The translations under genes were made by a program, and so were the position numbers. DNA of 64,000 nt, taken from the NCBI GenBank assembly GCA_014529675.2, contig CP076040.1, forward strand, positions 1,984,001 through 2,048,000, given 5' to 3'. This document shows, one piece after another, positions 28,280-37,710 of the stretch. Source of the stretch: Opitutia bacterium ISCC 52 (GTDB lineage Bacteria > Verrucomicrobiota > Verrucomicrobiia > Opitutales > UBA2995). Under the pieces are notes generated by a model. That model had not been told where the DNA came from. It saw only the letters and a program-made list of their open reading frames with translations, and ran no database searches. Each line of letters starts with the position of its first letter. Position 1 is the first letter of the stretch.

Positions 28280-29572
28280 ATGAACAAGTTTCTGACTGTA
28301 TCTACTCTTATATTTATTACTAGCTCTCTCTCCTCTGAGGACTGGCCACAGTGGCGAGGCCAAGATCGTGACGGCACCTGGAAAGAGACTGGTATTGTTG
28401 ACTCTTTTCCCTCCGATCGATTGGAGCCTGTTTGGTCGACACCTGTCGGATCCGGTTATTCAGGGCCTACGGTGAGTAATGGGCGGGTGTATCTCACCAG
28501 TCATTTGGAGGAGCCGGACCAACTTGAGCAAATTCATTGCGTCGATGAGAAAACGGGCAAGGAGATTTGGAAATATGTCTATCCCTGTGTTTACCAAGAT
28601 CTCAGCTATCCGTTGGGTCCCAGGGCGGCAGTAGCCATTCATGATGGGAAGGCCTACGCCTTGGGAGCAATGGGCAACTTTCATTGCTTGGATGCCAGCA
28701 CTGGGGAATTGATCTGGAAGAAGGATTTACTGGAAGAATACGATGCCAACAACCCGGTCTGGGGCATTACTTCTTCGCCACTTATCGATGATCAGAATGT
28801 TTACCTACAAGTGGGTGGGCAGCCAGATGCCTGTATTGTTGCACTTGAAAAAGATACCGGTGAGGAAAGCTGGAGGGCTTTAGATGGTTTGGCTTCTTAT
28901 TCAGCTCCCAAGTTTATTGAGCAAACTGGAAAACGTTTGGTACTTGTTTGGACGGGGGATTGGTTTGCCGCATTAAATCCTGATGATGGCAGTCCAGCAT
29001 GGAAACACGTCTTCGATCGCGCAAAAATGCCTATCAATGTGGCTGATCCCATCTTGGATACAGATAATCAACGCATCTTTCTTTCGTCCTTTTACGACGG
29101 ATCGTATTTCTACCAGCTAAAGGATGATTCCTTTGAAAGTGAATTAATCTGGGAACGTCGCGGGCGAAGTGAAATTAAAACCGATGCACTTCACAGTATT
29201 ATCAGTACATCCGTAATCCGCGGGAATTATGTCTATGGCATTGATAGCTACGGTGAGTTTCGATGTCTCGATCTCACCAACGGTGATCGTGTCTGGAATG
29301 ATCAGACGCTCTTGGAAAAGGGTCGCTGGGCGACAGCATTCCTAGTTCAGAATGGCGAGCGCACGTGGATCTTCACCGAAAAAGGAGAGCTGATTATAGC
29401 CAATTTATCACCTAAGGGTTGGGAGCGCATATCTTCTACCCATCTTATCGAGCCGACTACCTTTCTTCCTCGTCGAAGTGGAAACATCCTTTGGTCTCAT
29501 CCGGCCTACGCAAACAAGCATATCTTTGTCAGGAATGACCAAGAACTCAGGGCATTTGATCTATCAAAATAA
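28280..29572 (+). CDS. Secreted PQQ-like beta-propeller protein
   Basis: A 430-residue protein with signal FLTVSTLIFITSSLSS and mature start DWPQWRGQDRDGTW, the N-terminus shared by many planctomycete/verrucomicrobial PQQ-like proteins. Repeated blades read as in GPTVSNGRVYLTS, GKAYALGAMGNFHCLDASTG and ELIWKKDLL. The fold is that of BamB and alcohol dehydrogenase propellers, but the metal and cofactor residues of true PQQ dehydrogenases are not evident, so it is more likely a binding or structural propeller. Similar proteins lie at 32488 and 50827. Confidence 0.8.
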   Translation: MNKFLTVSTLIFITSSLSSEDWPQWRGQDRDGTWKETGIVDSFPSDRLEPVWSTPVGSGYSGPTVSNGRVYLTSHLEEPDQLEQIHCVDEKTGKEIWKYVYPCVYQDLSYPLGPRAAVAIHDGKAYALGAMGNFHCLDASTGELIWKKDLLEEYDANNPVWGITSSPLIDDQNVYLQVGGQPDACIVALEKDTGEESWRALDGLASYSAPKFIEQTGKRLVLVWTGDWFAALNPDDGSPAWKHVFDRAKMPINVADPILDTDNQRIFLSSFYDGSYFYQLKDDSFESELIWERRGRSEIKTDALHSIISTSVIRGNYVYGIDSYGEFRCLDLTNGDRVWNDQTLLEKGRWATAFLVQNGERTWIFTEKGELIIANLSPKGWERISSTHLIEPTTFLPRRSGNILWSHPAYANKHIFVRNDQELRAFDLSK

Positions 29573-29653
29573 CTCAGTGGATTTCTATTGTGAATAGAGC
29601 TTGGGGTCGATTGATCGACAGTAAGAGTAGCTTTGGGGCTCTTGATTAGATAG

Positions 29654-30466
29654 ATGTCAATCACGGTCGTAATCCCAACATACAATCGGAAGAAGACGCT
29701 TGGGCAGGCCTTGGATTCTTTGATAAATCAAACGCTTCCCCCTGCAGAAATCATCCTTGTTGATGACGGGTCAACTGATGGGACGGCTTATTGGGCGCGA
29801 AAAGAATATCCGCAAATAAAAATACTGGAGCAGGGAAATCAAGGTGTCAGTGCAGCAAGAAATGCTGGTATTCAGGAAGTCACTACGGACTGGATTGCTT
29901 TTCTTGACTCGGATGACCTTTGGATGGCTGAAAAGCTAGAGAGACAGATGGGTGCGCTTGAAGAGTCTCCCGACTACAGAGTTTGCCACACCGAGGAGCA
30001 ATGGGTATATCGAGGAAAGCATAAACCGGTGGCCGCTCCTTATGTTAAACAGGGTGGTTGGATCTTTGAACGATGTTTGCCAGTTTGTGCTATTTCTCCA
30101 TCCACGGTATTGATACATAAAACGGTTTTTGAGGAAGTCGGTTTGTTTGATGAAACACTCCCCGCATGTGAAGACTATGATCTCTGGTTGCGGATCTGCT
30201 CACGGATGCCGGTACTGCTAGTGAAAGAAGCTTTGATTGAAAAGCATGGAGGTCATCAGGATCAACTGTCGTCTCAATGGGGGCTTGATAAGTGGCGCAT
30301 TCAGGCGCTGCAAAAATTACTAGAGGAAGAGCACTTGAATGATGAACAACGTGTGCTAGCTGAGAGGCAACTAAAGCGAAAGTGCCTGATCTATGCGCAG
30401 GGTTTGGAGAAGCATGGAAACAGCGAACAGGCTGATGGGTATAAGGCTATCGCTGCGAAGCTTTAA
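29654..30466 (+). CDS. Glycosyltransferase family 2
   Basis: A 270-residue cytoplasmic GT-A enzyme: VVIPTYNRKKTLGQALDSL, then nucleotide-sugar motif LVDDGST, the metal-binding FLDSDDLW (DxD type) and CEDYDLWLRI acceptor/catalytic region. GT2 enzymes transfer a sugar from an NDP donor to an acceptor in polysaccharide, glycolipid or protein glycosylation; donor and acceptor are unknown here. Its TAA (30464-30466) overlaps the stop codon of the convergent cysK by three bases, so no terminator fits between. Confidence 0.85.
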   Translation: MSITVVIPTYNRKKTLGQALDSLINQTLPPAEIILVDDGSTDGTAYWARKEYPQIKILEQGNQGVSAARNAGIQEVTTDWIAFLDSDDLWMAEKLERQMGALEESPDYRVCHTEEQWVYRGKHKPVAAPYVKQGGWIFERCLPVCAISPSTVLIHKTVFEEVGLFDETLPACEDYDLWLRICSRMPVLLVKEALIEKHGGHQDQLSSQWGLDKWRIQALQKLLEEEHLNDEQRVLAERQLKRKCLIYAQGLEKHGNSEQADGYKAIAAKL

Positions 30467-31485
30467 AGCTCGGCTTTCATTTCTTCTATCATGCCCTGAA
30501 TGGTCAGGTTTTCAGGGGGTAAATCATTTTCTGTCAGCCAATCCTGGTCGAAAAGACGGGACATATATTTCTGTGCGGTATCGCAAAGAATGGTCACGAT
30601 AGTCTGACCGGGGCCTCCGGCCAGGGCGGTCTTTACGGCTCCGCCCACGTTGATGCCAGAAGAAGCGCCTAAGAAGAGTCCTTCCTCATTTATCAGGTGG
30701 CGTAAAATAGCCATCATGTGTCGGTCGTGGCAGCGAAAGGCTTCATCAATGTTTGCGAGGGACACATTGTCGGTAACTCGACCCTGTCCAATGCCTTCGG
30801 CAATTGAATCGCCGTCATCGATATCCAAATGTCCATGTTTGAACCATGACCACATAGAGGCTCCATAAGGATCTACGCACACGGTTTGAACGTTTTCATT
30901 TTGGGACTTCAGATAAGAGCTAACGCCAGCTAGAGTTCCTCCGGTTCCGATAGCCGTGACAAATCCGGTAATGTTTCCCTTTGTCTGATCCCATATTTCA
31001 GGGCCAGTGGTTTTTGCGTGGAACTCAGTATTCGCGGTGTTATCAAACTGATTTGCCCAATAAGCATTATCCGTTTCCTCGGCTACACGTTTGGCGATGT
31101 GATTGTAGTTTCCAGGATCACTAAAAGGGGCCGGAGGTATTGGCCGAACCTCGGCGCCCATATTGCTCAAGAGCTCCATTTTTTCTGGAGACTGAGTGTT
31201 TGGGATAATGATGATCGTGTTGTAGCCTTTCGCATTTCCGACCAAGGTGAGACCTATACCGGTATTGCCGGCCGTTCCTTCTACGATCGTTCCTCCGGGT
31301 TTTAGCAGTCCACGTTTTTCCGCATCTTCTACGATGCCAAGAGCGGCGCGATCCTTAACGGATCCTCCTGGGTTTAGAAACTCTGCTTTGCACAGAATTT
31401 CACAGCCAATGAGTTCAGATAGTTTATTGAGACGGATGAGCGGCGTGTTGCCAATCGTCCCGCAGAAATCAGGTGCTTTATTCAT
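30463..31485 (-). CDS. cysK: Cysteine synthase A-like O-acetylserine sulfhydrylase
   Basis: A 340-residue PLP enzyme of the OASS fold. It carries the PLP lysine in NPGGSVKDRA (Lys44), the phosphate-binding substrate loop EGTAGNTGIGLT and the GTGGT PLP-phosphate loop. It makes cysteine from O-acetylserine and sulfide. ATG at 31485 is chosen over an upstream in-frame start because it restores the family N-terminus (DFCGTIGNTPLIRL); the upstream stretch is Arg/His-rich non-homologous sequence. Its ATG overlaps the TGA of the dapA-like gene (TGA at 31484-31482), giving translational coupling. Confidence 0.8.
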   Translation of the reverse strand: MNKAPDFCGTIGNTPLIRLNKLSELIGCEILCKAEFLNPGGSVKDRAALGIVEDAEKRGLLKPGGTIVEGTAGNTGIGLTLVGNAKGYNTIIIIPNTQSPEKMELLSNMGAEVRPIPPAPFSDPGNYNHIAKRVAEETDNAYWANQFDNTANTEFHAKTTGPEIWDQTKGNITGFVTAIGTGGTLAGVSSYLKSQNENVQTVCVDPYGASMWSWFKHGHLDIDDGDSIAEGIGQGRVTDNVSLANIDEAFRCHDRHMMAILRHLINEEGLFLGASSGINVGGAVKTALAGGPGQTIVTILCDTAQKYMSRLFDQDWLTENDLPPENLTIQGMIEEMKAEL

Positions 31486-32417
31486 TGCGTAATGTTTCTC
31501 GTGTCCAATTCCAGCGCCAGCAGTTCCTTGGCCGCCTTGCCAACGGTATCGTGTGCACTTTTTTCTATGCCGCTTAGCATGGGATAAATGGGGCCCATGT
31601 CTGCGAGACCACATAGTGTGATGGCATCGTGGAGTACTCGAATTGGACTTACGCGTTCGCGCTCATCCTCCATCGGCATGATCATAGAGTGAACCCGGGT
31701 TGCTTCTTCCCAATTCTCCGCTTGGATGGCGCGGAGGAGGTTCATCGAAAGAGTGGGTGCTATGCAAACACAGCCGGACGTGAATGCAGCTAATTTAAAG
31801 GTTTTCAAATGATCAATGGCTGGTCGCTCGCCAAAGCCACTCACAATATTCATAGGACCAATGGTCTGACAGAGTGAATCGAGATAGTCATCTTCCTTGG
31901 GATCATTTCGAGGAACTGCGTATTTAATAGCAGCGAGTAGTCCATCGTCTGACAAACGCTTCAAATCTGAAACACTCAGGTAATTCTCGGTTTTGATGTA
32001 AATGATGATGGGTTTGCCAAGTTGTTCGGAAAATTTGCGAATGCCTGTTGCGATACCAGACGGTGTAGCAGGGAACTGTATCGGCAATACCATGGCAGTT
32101 GGAAACTCTAGCTCCTTGATCACGGGTAACTGGTCCATCATGCCCCCGTAATCTGGTCCGACTGAAGGGATGACCCAGCTATCAAAACCAGCGGCTACAA
32201 TTAGATGCTGCAAAAGGTCTGCTAGTCCGGTCAGGCCAATGTTGTGCATATTGGCATTTCCGCCGTAAAGCAGAGTGGTAACTCCTCCGGCTTCGATATG
32301 CTTGATCAGACTATCATTCTGTTCGTGATTGGGAGAGAGGTCTTCGTGCCAAGCAAGTGGTGGAACAGAAAGCACGGAGCCACTAAGGTCAGATGGAGTA
32401 ACGGGGGTCGTTTTCAT
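31482..32417 (-). CDS. Dihydrodipicolinate synthase-like class I aldolase
   Basis: A 311-residue TIM-barrel protein. GGVTTLLYGGNANMHNIGL is the DapA-family substrate segment, and LLAAIKYAVPRND has the Schiff-base Lys165. The tyrosine at 140 (IIIYIKTEN) is kept, but the Asn-Pro that follow the catalytic Tyr in true DHDPS (YNVP) are replaced by IKTEN, so the substrate is likely not aspartate semialdehyde. Family alternatives include 2-keto-3-deoxy-sugar acid aldolases, neuraminate lyases and other pyruvate aldolases. Coupling to cysK by a 4-base overlap is unusual and may point to a sulfur or serine-related substrate, which is inference. Confidence 0.75.
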   Translation of the reverse strand: MKTTPVTPSDLSGSVLSVPPLAWHEDLSPNHEQNDSLIKHIEAGGVTTLLYGGNANMHNIGLTGLADLLQHLIVAAGFDSWVIPSVGPDYGGMMDQLPVIKELEFPTAMVLPIQFPATPSGIATGIRKFSEQLGKPIIIYIKTENYLSVSDLKRLSDDGLLAAIKYAVPRNDPKEDDYLDSLCQTIGPMNIVSGFGERPAIDHLKTFKLAAFTSGCVCIAPTLSMNLLRAIQAENWEEATRVHSMIMPMEDERERVSPIRVLHDAITLCGLADMGPIYPMLSGIEKSAHDTVGKAAKELLALELDTRNITQ

Positions 32418-32487
32418 GGTTTAGATTCACAAAATCTAGCTGTTGGCTTGCTTGCGAACAATTTCTCATCTTCAGTCAGTTTTGTTT

Positions 32488-33750
32488 ATGAAACGCCTCT
32501 TCCTTCTACTCCTAGGTTTTCTATTTCTACAGTCTAACTTACTCAATGCGTCCACAACTGAGTGGCCAGATTACAGAGGGCCAACGGGCCAAGGTATCTC
32601 CGAGGCCAAGAACCCACCCTTGAGCTGGAATCGGGAAGAGAATGTTTTATGGAAAATAGAGATTCCCGGACGTGGCTGGTCATCCCCGGTTGTTATCGAT
32701 GGAAAGATCATGCTGACTTCCGGGATAGAAGAGCCGGTGGATGGTATGCACGATTTGTTAGTGCTTCAATTGGATGCCGACACGGGAGAAGTGGTTTGGC
32801 AAAAAACCGTGTTGCAGGGAACCGAAGAAGAAGCGGCCGATCGAAATGGTAAGAACAGCTTGGCGAGTCCGACTGTGGTGGTTCATGAGGGCGTTGTTTA
32901 CGCTCACTTTGGGCATATGGGGACCGTCGCATTAAAGTTTGAAATGGGAGAAACGATCTGGAAACAGAAGATTTCGTATACCGCAAAAAATGGAAATGGT
33001 GCTTCCCCGGTAGTAGTGAATGATTTGCTGGTATTTACGACTGATAGTTTTGAAGAACCGGTTGTCACGGCATTACATTTGGCTACGGGTAAAATTGCCT
33101 GGCGCACCGAACGCAGCCACAAGGTGAAAAACAATTTCTCTCACGGTACGCCTCTGGTGATTAATTATCAGGGGGAAACACAGATCATCAGTCCCGGAAG
33201 TGGTATGGTAGGTTCTTACCGTCCCAGTGATGGGAAGGAAATGTGGATCGTGCGCTACAAAATGGGCTTTTCAATGTCCACTCGGCCCATCTTTGTGAAC
33301 AACCACATTTACATGGCCACGGGTTTTGGGCGACCAAGTTTCTACTCTATACGTGTCGATGGAGCAACAGGTGACCTCACGGATACTCATGTCGAGTGGC
33401 AGTATCACAAAAGTATGCCCAAGACACCTTCTCCTAATTATGTGAATGGAACGATCATTACGCTGGAAGATGCTGGACGGCTTCAATGTCTCGATGCCGA
33501 AACAGGAGAACATCTTTGGATGGAATCCTTGAAAGCCACCTTCTCGGCTTCACCCGTTCAGATTGGAAATCGCCTTTACATTATGAGCGAAGAAGGCCGT
33601 TGCTTTGTGGTCGATGTTGACCGGGCGGGAGCCACGATTATTGCCGAAAACGATCTGGAGGAAGAAGCTCTTGCTTCGCCTGCGATCGTCGACGACGCGA
33701 TCTACATTCGCTCACACCCTCACCTCTGGAAAATAAGTAGTTCATTGTGA
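32488..33750 (+). CDS. Secreted PQQ-like beta-propeller protein
   Basis: A 420-residue protein with signal LFLLLLGFLFLQSNLLNA and mature EWPDYRGPTGQGIS. Blades follow the pattern WSSPVVIDGKIMLTSG and GAVYAHFGHMG-like, with eight Trp-rich repeats typical of PQQ propellers. ATG 32488 is chosen since the ATG at 32443 would add 15 residues before the signal. As with the gene at 28280, cofactor ligands of PQQ dehydrogenases are not seen. Its start is divergent from dapA-like, so promoters of both lie in the 70-base gap. Confidence 0.8.
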   Translation: MKRLFLLLLGFLFLQSNLLNASTTEWPDYRGPTGQGISEAKNPPLSWNREENVLWKIEIPGRGWSSPVVIDGKIMLTSGIEEPVDGMHDLLVLQLDADTGEVVWQKTVLQGTEEEAADRNGKNSLASPTVVVHEGVVYAHFGHMGTVALKFEMGETIWKQKISYTAKNGNGASPVVVNDLLVFTTDSFEEPVVTALHLATGKIAWRTERSHKVKNNFSHGTPLVINYQGETQIISPGSGMVGSYRPSDGKEMWIVRYKMGFSMSTRPIFVNNHIYMATGFGRPSFYSIRVDGATGDLTDTHVEWQYHKSMPKTPSPNYVNGTIITLEDAGRLQCLDAETGEHLWMESLKATFSASPVQIGNRLYIMSEEGRCFVVDVDRAGATIIAENDLEEEALASPAIVDDAIYIRSHPHLWKISSSL

Positions 33751-33855
33751 AGTGAGTTTCGTTAGGATTTCCGCTATGCATTGACGTGATGATTCTTGTC
33801 GCTTAGATAGACCGAATTAGCCTTTCATTAATCAAAATCAACCCTGGTTTTTATT

Positions 33856-34764
33856 ATGTCTCTTACTGAAAAAGAAATTACCCCAACAACACATCCTATT
33901 CCTCAGGAAGCCTTTGATTGGTATGATGAATATGCCCATGGCTTCATTGATCGTAGAACGTTTATGGCTCGACTGGCAACGATCTCAACGGGTGCCTTAA
34001 CGATGGGTGTGTTACTTGGGACCTTGATGCCTGACTATCTTGCGGCAGAACAGGTGTCCTTTAACGATCCGGATATTAAGGCCAATTATGTTACTTTTCC
34101 TTCTCCGAAAGGACATCGTGAAGGTCGGGGATACTTGGTAATGCCACGTGAGCTATCAGGCAAAGCTCCTGTAGTTTTGGTGGTGCATGAGAATCGCGGT
34201 TTGAATCCTTATGTTAAGGATGTCGCTCGACGTCTTGCCAAGGACGGGTTTGTCGCCTTGGCTCCGGATGCACTTCACCCAGCAGGTGGATATCCTGGAA
34301 ATGATGATGAGGGCCGCAAACTGCAAAGCGGCTTAGATCGTAGCAAGATTGAGCAGGATTTTATTGCAGCTGCTAAATTTCTTAAAACCCATGATTTGAG
34401 TAATGGAAAATTGGGTGCTGTGGGTTTTTGTTTTGGTGGTTACGTGGTGAACATGCTGGCTGCAACTGTGCCTGATACGCTTAACGCGGGAGTCCCATTC
34501 TATGGCACACCAGCAGCCGAAGAAATCCGGAAGAACATTAAAGCTCCCTTGGTCATTCAGTTGGCTGAACTCGATCGTCGTGTAAATGGAAGTTGGCCAG
34601 AATATGAAGCAGACCTTAAGGAGAATGGAAACGACTACACCATGCATATGTATGAAGGTGCCAATCATGGTTTTCATAATGACTCCACTGGAAGGTATGA
34701 CGAAAAGAATGCGGAATTAGCCTGGAGCCGCACCGTCGCTCATTTTAAAAAGCATTTGGCGTAA
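33856..34764 (+). CDS. Exported dienelactone hydrolase family protein
   Basis: A 302-residue alpha/beta hydrolase. The N-terminus has a twin-arginine-like signal (IDRRTFMARLATISTGALTM) before the catalytic domain with VLVVHENRGLN, the Cys192 nucleophile in GFCFGG, and His in GANHGFHND. Cys rather than Ser as nucleophile is the mark of dienelactone hydrolases, which open cyclic enol-lactones such as those from aromatic degradation; export means the natural substrate is unclear. It is followed 38 bases later by a sulfatase in the same direction. Confidence 0.85.
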   Translation: MSLTEKEITPTTHPIPQEAFDWYDEYAHGFIDRRTFMARLATISTGALTMGVLLGTLMPDYLAAEQVSFNDPDIKANYVTFPSPKGHREGRGYLVMPRELSGKAPVVLVVHENRGLNPYVKDVARRLAKDGFVALAPDALHPAGGYPGNDDEGRKLQSGLDRSKIEQDFIAAAKFLKTHDLSNGKLGAVGFCFGGYVVNMLAATVPDTLNAGVPFYGTPAAEEIRKNIKAPLVIQLAELDRRVNGSWPEYEADLKENGNDYTMHMYEGANHGFHNDSTGRYDEKNAELAWSRTVAHFKKHLA

Positions 34765-34802
34765 GCTTTAAGAATTAGGTGCTTATTTGATGAGGCTGAT
34801 GT

Positions 34803-36251
34803 ATGAAATACAGGTGTATATTTAAGGTCTTCTTGTTAATATTGTTTGCGTTTGGTGCGACTGCAGCCGATCGACCCAACATCCTTCTTATTCTCTCGGA
34901 CGATCACAGCTTCCCTCATTTGGGAGCTTACGGTGACATTAATTGTATTGAGAATAACATCACACCCAATCTCGACGCTTTGGCGAAGGAGGGTATGTTG
35001 TTTAATCGAGCCTATACGGCCTCTCCTCAATGTGCGCCTTCTCGTGCTTCCATCTTTGCGGGTCGATCGCCCATAGGTATTGCTGCAACTCGCTTTGCCC
35101 AACCTGCGCGTTCAGGCACTGTATTTTTCACTGACCTTCTGCGAAAAGGGGGTTACTGGGTTGGCTTAGACGGTAGGCACCAACACCTGGATGGAAGGGG
35201 GGGAGATCTGGACCATGTGACAGATACGCTCATTCAACTTGGAGTACGAGGTGAAGCCTTTGAATCCCGCTTTGATCACTTTGTCCAGATGGCGAGAACA
35301 AAAGGGGATGCCATATGGACCGTAGATGAGAAAATTGAAGCGGCCTTAGATAAGGTTTATGAGGACCAGCCTTTCTTTCTTTATTTCGGATTCAACCAAC
35401 CGCATCGAAGGTGGGGAGAGGATCATGACAATATCGACCCCAACAGCCTTATCCTACCAGACGATTGGCCCGACCTATCTGAAGTAAGACTCGACTATGC
35501 GCGTTATCTAGCTGAAGTGCGGGATTTGGATACTGGGATTGGGTTGGTAGAGCATGTATTGGAGAAACGGGGATTAAAGGAGAATACGGTTGTCATTTTT
35601 ATGGGTGATAATGGGGAGGCCTTGTTGCGTGGAAAAGGTACCGTATTGGATCGCGGAACGCATGTTCCACTCATGGTAAGGTGGCCGGGAAAAATCAAAG
35701 CGGATATTTCCATTGACCATTTGATCAGCGGAATTGATCTTGCCGCCACAATCCTGGATATCGCTGGTGTTGAGAAAGACCCCGGCATGAACGGACAGAG
35801 TTTTGCAAACCTCCTTTTAGACAAGGCATATACTCCACGCGAATATGTGTTTGCAGAAAGAGGATGGCACTTTGGCCCCATTACGAGAATGGACGGATTT
35901 GATCTGTCGCGTTCGGTGATGAATCAAAGATACCTTTTGATCTATAATTCCATTCCTGAACGCAGCTATTCGCCTGTAGACATGCCGAAGAATCCTGTTT
36001 GGTTGAGAATGCAGGCATTGCATGAAGCTGGAGATCTCCCCGATATTCATGAACAACTTTACTTTCAGAAACCTCGACCCATTTTCGAGTTATACGATCT
36101 CGAGAACGACCCGTTTCAACTTAGCAATCTAGCAGGCGATTCGTCTGTAACTGCGATAGAGAAAACATTGCGGATTGAAATGGACAAGTGGATGATCCGT
36201 GAAGGGGATTATTTGCCACTACCCAGTCATGCTCACCAACTGATGAGGTGA
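34803..36251 (+). CDS. Secreted type I sulfatase (heparan N-sulfatase/SGSH-like)
   Basis: A 482-residue exported enzyme; signal VFLLILFAFGATAA. Metal ligands NILLILSDDH and the formylglycine motif CAPSR (Cys77) in SPQCAPSRASIFAGR are intact, as is GDNGEALLRGKGTVLDRGTH near the C-terminal half. The cysteine is converted to formylglycine by a maturase, which is not in this window. The length and motifs fit heparan N-sulfatase-like sulfatases that cleave sulfate from sulfated polysaccharides or glucosamine; exact S1 subfamily cannot be told. GAGG eight bases before ATG is a good ribosome site. It converges on the 36256 gene with only four bases between. Confidence 0.85.
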   Translation: MKYRCIFKVFLLILFAFGATAADRPNILLILSDDHSFPHLGAYGDINCIENNITPNLDALAKEGMLFNRAYTASPQCAPSRASIFAGRSPIGIAATRFAQPARSGTVFFTDLLRKGGYWVGLDGRHQHLDGRGGDLDHVTDTLIQLGVRGEAFESRFDHFVQMARTKGDAIWTVDEKIEAALDKVYEDQPFFLYFGFNQPHRRWGEDHDNIDPNSLILPDDWPDLSEVRLDYARYLAEVRDLDTGIGLVEHVLEKRGLKENTVVIFMGDNGEALLRGKGTVLDRGTHVPLMVRWPGKIKADISIDHLISGIDLAATILDIAGVEKDPGMNGQSFANLLLDKAYTPREYVFAERGWHFGPITRMDGFDLSRSVMNQRYLLIYNSIPERSYSPVDMPKNPVWLRMQALHEAGDLPDIHEQLYFQKPRPIFELYDLENDPFQLSNLAGDSSVTAIEKTLRIEMDKWMIREGDYLPLPSHAHQLMR

Positions 36252-36255
36252 GTGG

Positions 36256-36645
36256 TTAGTCTTTAAATGTTTCTAGCACTGATTCTGTCCAAGCGGCGGC
36301 TGCTTCTAAGTCATTGAAAATACCAAATGGAAATTGAGCGGCATCAGCGGCCTGTTTTTCCAACTCAGCGATTTGGCGCGATGATTCTGATTGAACAATA
36401 ACAGCTATGCATTTGAGAAACTTGTTCTCTTTGTTCGCCATTAGGTATACGCGGGGATCTACAGAATGCGTTTTCTTTCGGTCACCAATATAACCATAAG
36501 GTTTCGTATATTGAGTGCCGATTATTCGATTGATTTCGCGAGCTTCTTCGATACCCACTTCGGCATACAGTTTAGGAACACCGAGAATATAATTTTCATA
36601 CATAGTGAAGCATCCAAACTCCAACTCGTATGTCTTGGCTGACAC
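36256..36645 (-). CDS. Conserved hypothetical protein, STAS/SpoIIAA-like
   Basis: A 129-residue protein starting with GTG (MSAKTYELEFGCFTMYEN). Segments such as TMYENYILGVPKLYAEVG, YIGDRKKTHSVDP and PFGIFNDLEAAAAWTESV resemble a family of small STAS/SEC14-like proteins in Bacteroidota, seen by pattern memory only. I cannot name a function. Convergent with the sulfatase; a 16-bp tandem duplication lies right upstream of its start. Confidence 0.5.
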   Translation of the reverse strand: MSAKTYELEFGCFTMYENYILGVPKLYAEVGIEEAREINRIIGTQYTKPYGYIGDRKKTHSVDPRVYLMANKENKFLKCIAVIVQSESSRQIAELEKQAADAAQFPFGIFNDLEAAAAWTESVLETFKD

Positions 36646-36650
36646 GACCT

Positions 36651-36687
36651 TGCTGACTGAGGATTTTGCTGACTGAGGATTTTGCTA
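36651..36687. repeat. Short tandem duplication before the STAS-like gene
   Basis: TTGCTGACTGAGGATT occurs twice head-to-tail from about 36651, followed by a partial third copy TTGCTAAG. It lies between the start of the 36256-36645 gene and the GT9 gene, so it may sit in the promoter of the former. A simple slipped duplication is the likely origin. Confidence 0.4.
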
Positions 36688-36732
36688 AGGGTATCTAAAA
36701 AGATAACAACTCCTATTCAGGAGTCAATCTTC

Positions 36733-37674
36733 TTAAAGCCTCGCCGATACAGCTTCAAAGACTTGCTCTACGGATATGTCCTTCATTTGGCCGCTCTCCG
36801 CCTGGATATTGCAGTTACGCGGCTCGTCGAGTGGGTAAGCACCATAGGTGTTAATTTTTGTGGGACCAAACAGGGCAATAGTAGGTTTGGCTAAAGCGGC
36901 TGCAATATGCATGGGACCGGTGTCATTCGCAACGACCACGCATGCGTGATTCACTAAGCTGATCATTTCAGGAATAGAGGTTTTTCCTGTGGTATTAAAA
37001 AAGCGACCTCGCCCTTCAAGTTCCTCTGAAGGAATCGGAATGTGGCTGTCCCAGACTACTGATTCGTCTGGTAGCTTATCTAAAATTTTGTGTGTCAATT
37101 CACGGAAATAAGGCCATTCCTTTTCCTTTCCTCGACTGTGTGGGAGTAGAAGTATCGGAGCAGATTTGGACAAGCTTGGCTCAAACGACTCAACGGGTGG
37201 GGTGTTGAAATCGACAGCGGATACAAGTGCGGCCGGTTTTCCCAAAGCTGGAAGAAATTGAAGGAATAAGTCTACTTGGTGAGGTTCCTTTTTTTTAGGC
37301 AAATCAATGATTTTGTTACAGAAAACGCCTGAACCTTCTCGTGCATCTGCACGCCCAATTTTCAGTTTAGACTTTGCAGCCGCGATCATCAGTCCGGTTC
37401 TAAATTGGGCCTGAACATCCAAGACTGCATCGTATTCTTTTTTACGAATTTCCTTCAACAGTTTCCAGAAACCCAAAGGGCCGCCTTTGCGATTGAATGG
37501 GATTAGATGATCGACGGTTTCACATCGCTCTACAATGGCTGCAAAACGATCGCGTACAAGGAAGTCAATTTCCACGTCAGGAAAATGGTCCCGGATCGAC
37601 TGGGTCAACATAAGGGCATGGAGTACGTTGCCCAATGAGGAAGGACGAATGATCAGTATCTTTTTTAAGTCCAC
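36733..37674 (-). CDS. Glycosyltransferase family 9 (heptosyltransferase-like)
   Basis: A 313-residue cytoplasmic enzyme of the GT-B fold. It begins ILIIRPSSLGNVLHALML, the ADP-heptose:LPS heptosyltransferase N-terminus, and has the donor-binding VVANDTGPMHIAAALAKPT near the C-terminus followed by LFGPT. Such enzymes add heptose to lipopolysaccharide inner core; this identifies an LPS-bearing outer membrane. GTG at 37674 is the likely start. The adjacent DUF4254 gene upstream commonly accompanies GT9 genes. Confidence 0.8.
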   Translation of the reverse strand: MDLKKILIIRPSSLGNVLHALMLTQSIRDHFPDVEIDFLVRDRFAAIVERCETVDHLIPFNRKGGPLGFWKLLKEIRKKEYDAVLDVQAQFRTGLMIAAAKSKLKIGRADAREGSGVFCNKIIDLPKKKEPHQVDLFLQFLPALGKPAALVSAVDFNTPPVESFEPSLSKSAPILLLPHSRGKEKEWPYFRELTHKILDKLPDESVVWDSHIPIPSEELEGRGRFFNTTGKTSIPEMISLVNHACVVVANDTGPMHIAAALAKPTIALFGPTKINTYGAYPLDEPRNCNIQAESGQMKDISVEQVFEAVSARL

Positions 37675-37710
37675 GACAGGATGCTTATGAAAATCCTATG
37701 TGCGGTGCAC

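Noticed and set aside
31486-31614. N-terminal 43-residue extension of cysK
   Set aside because: Arg/His-rich sequence lies inside the upstream dapA-like gene and is absent from the family; ATG 31485 gives the standard start.
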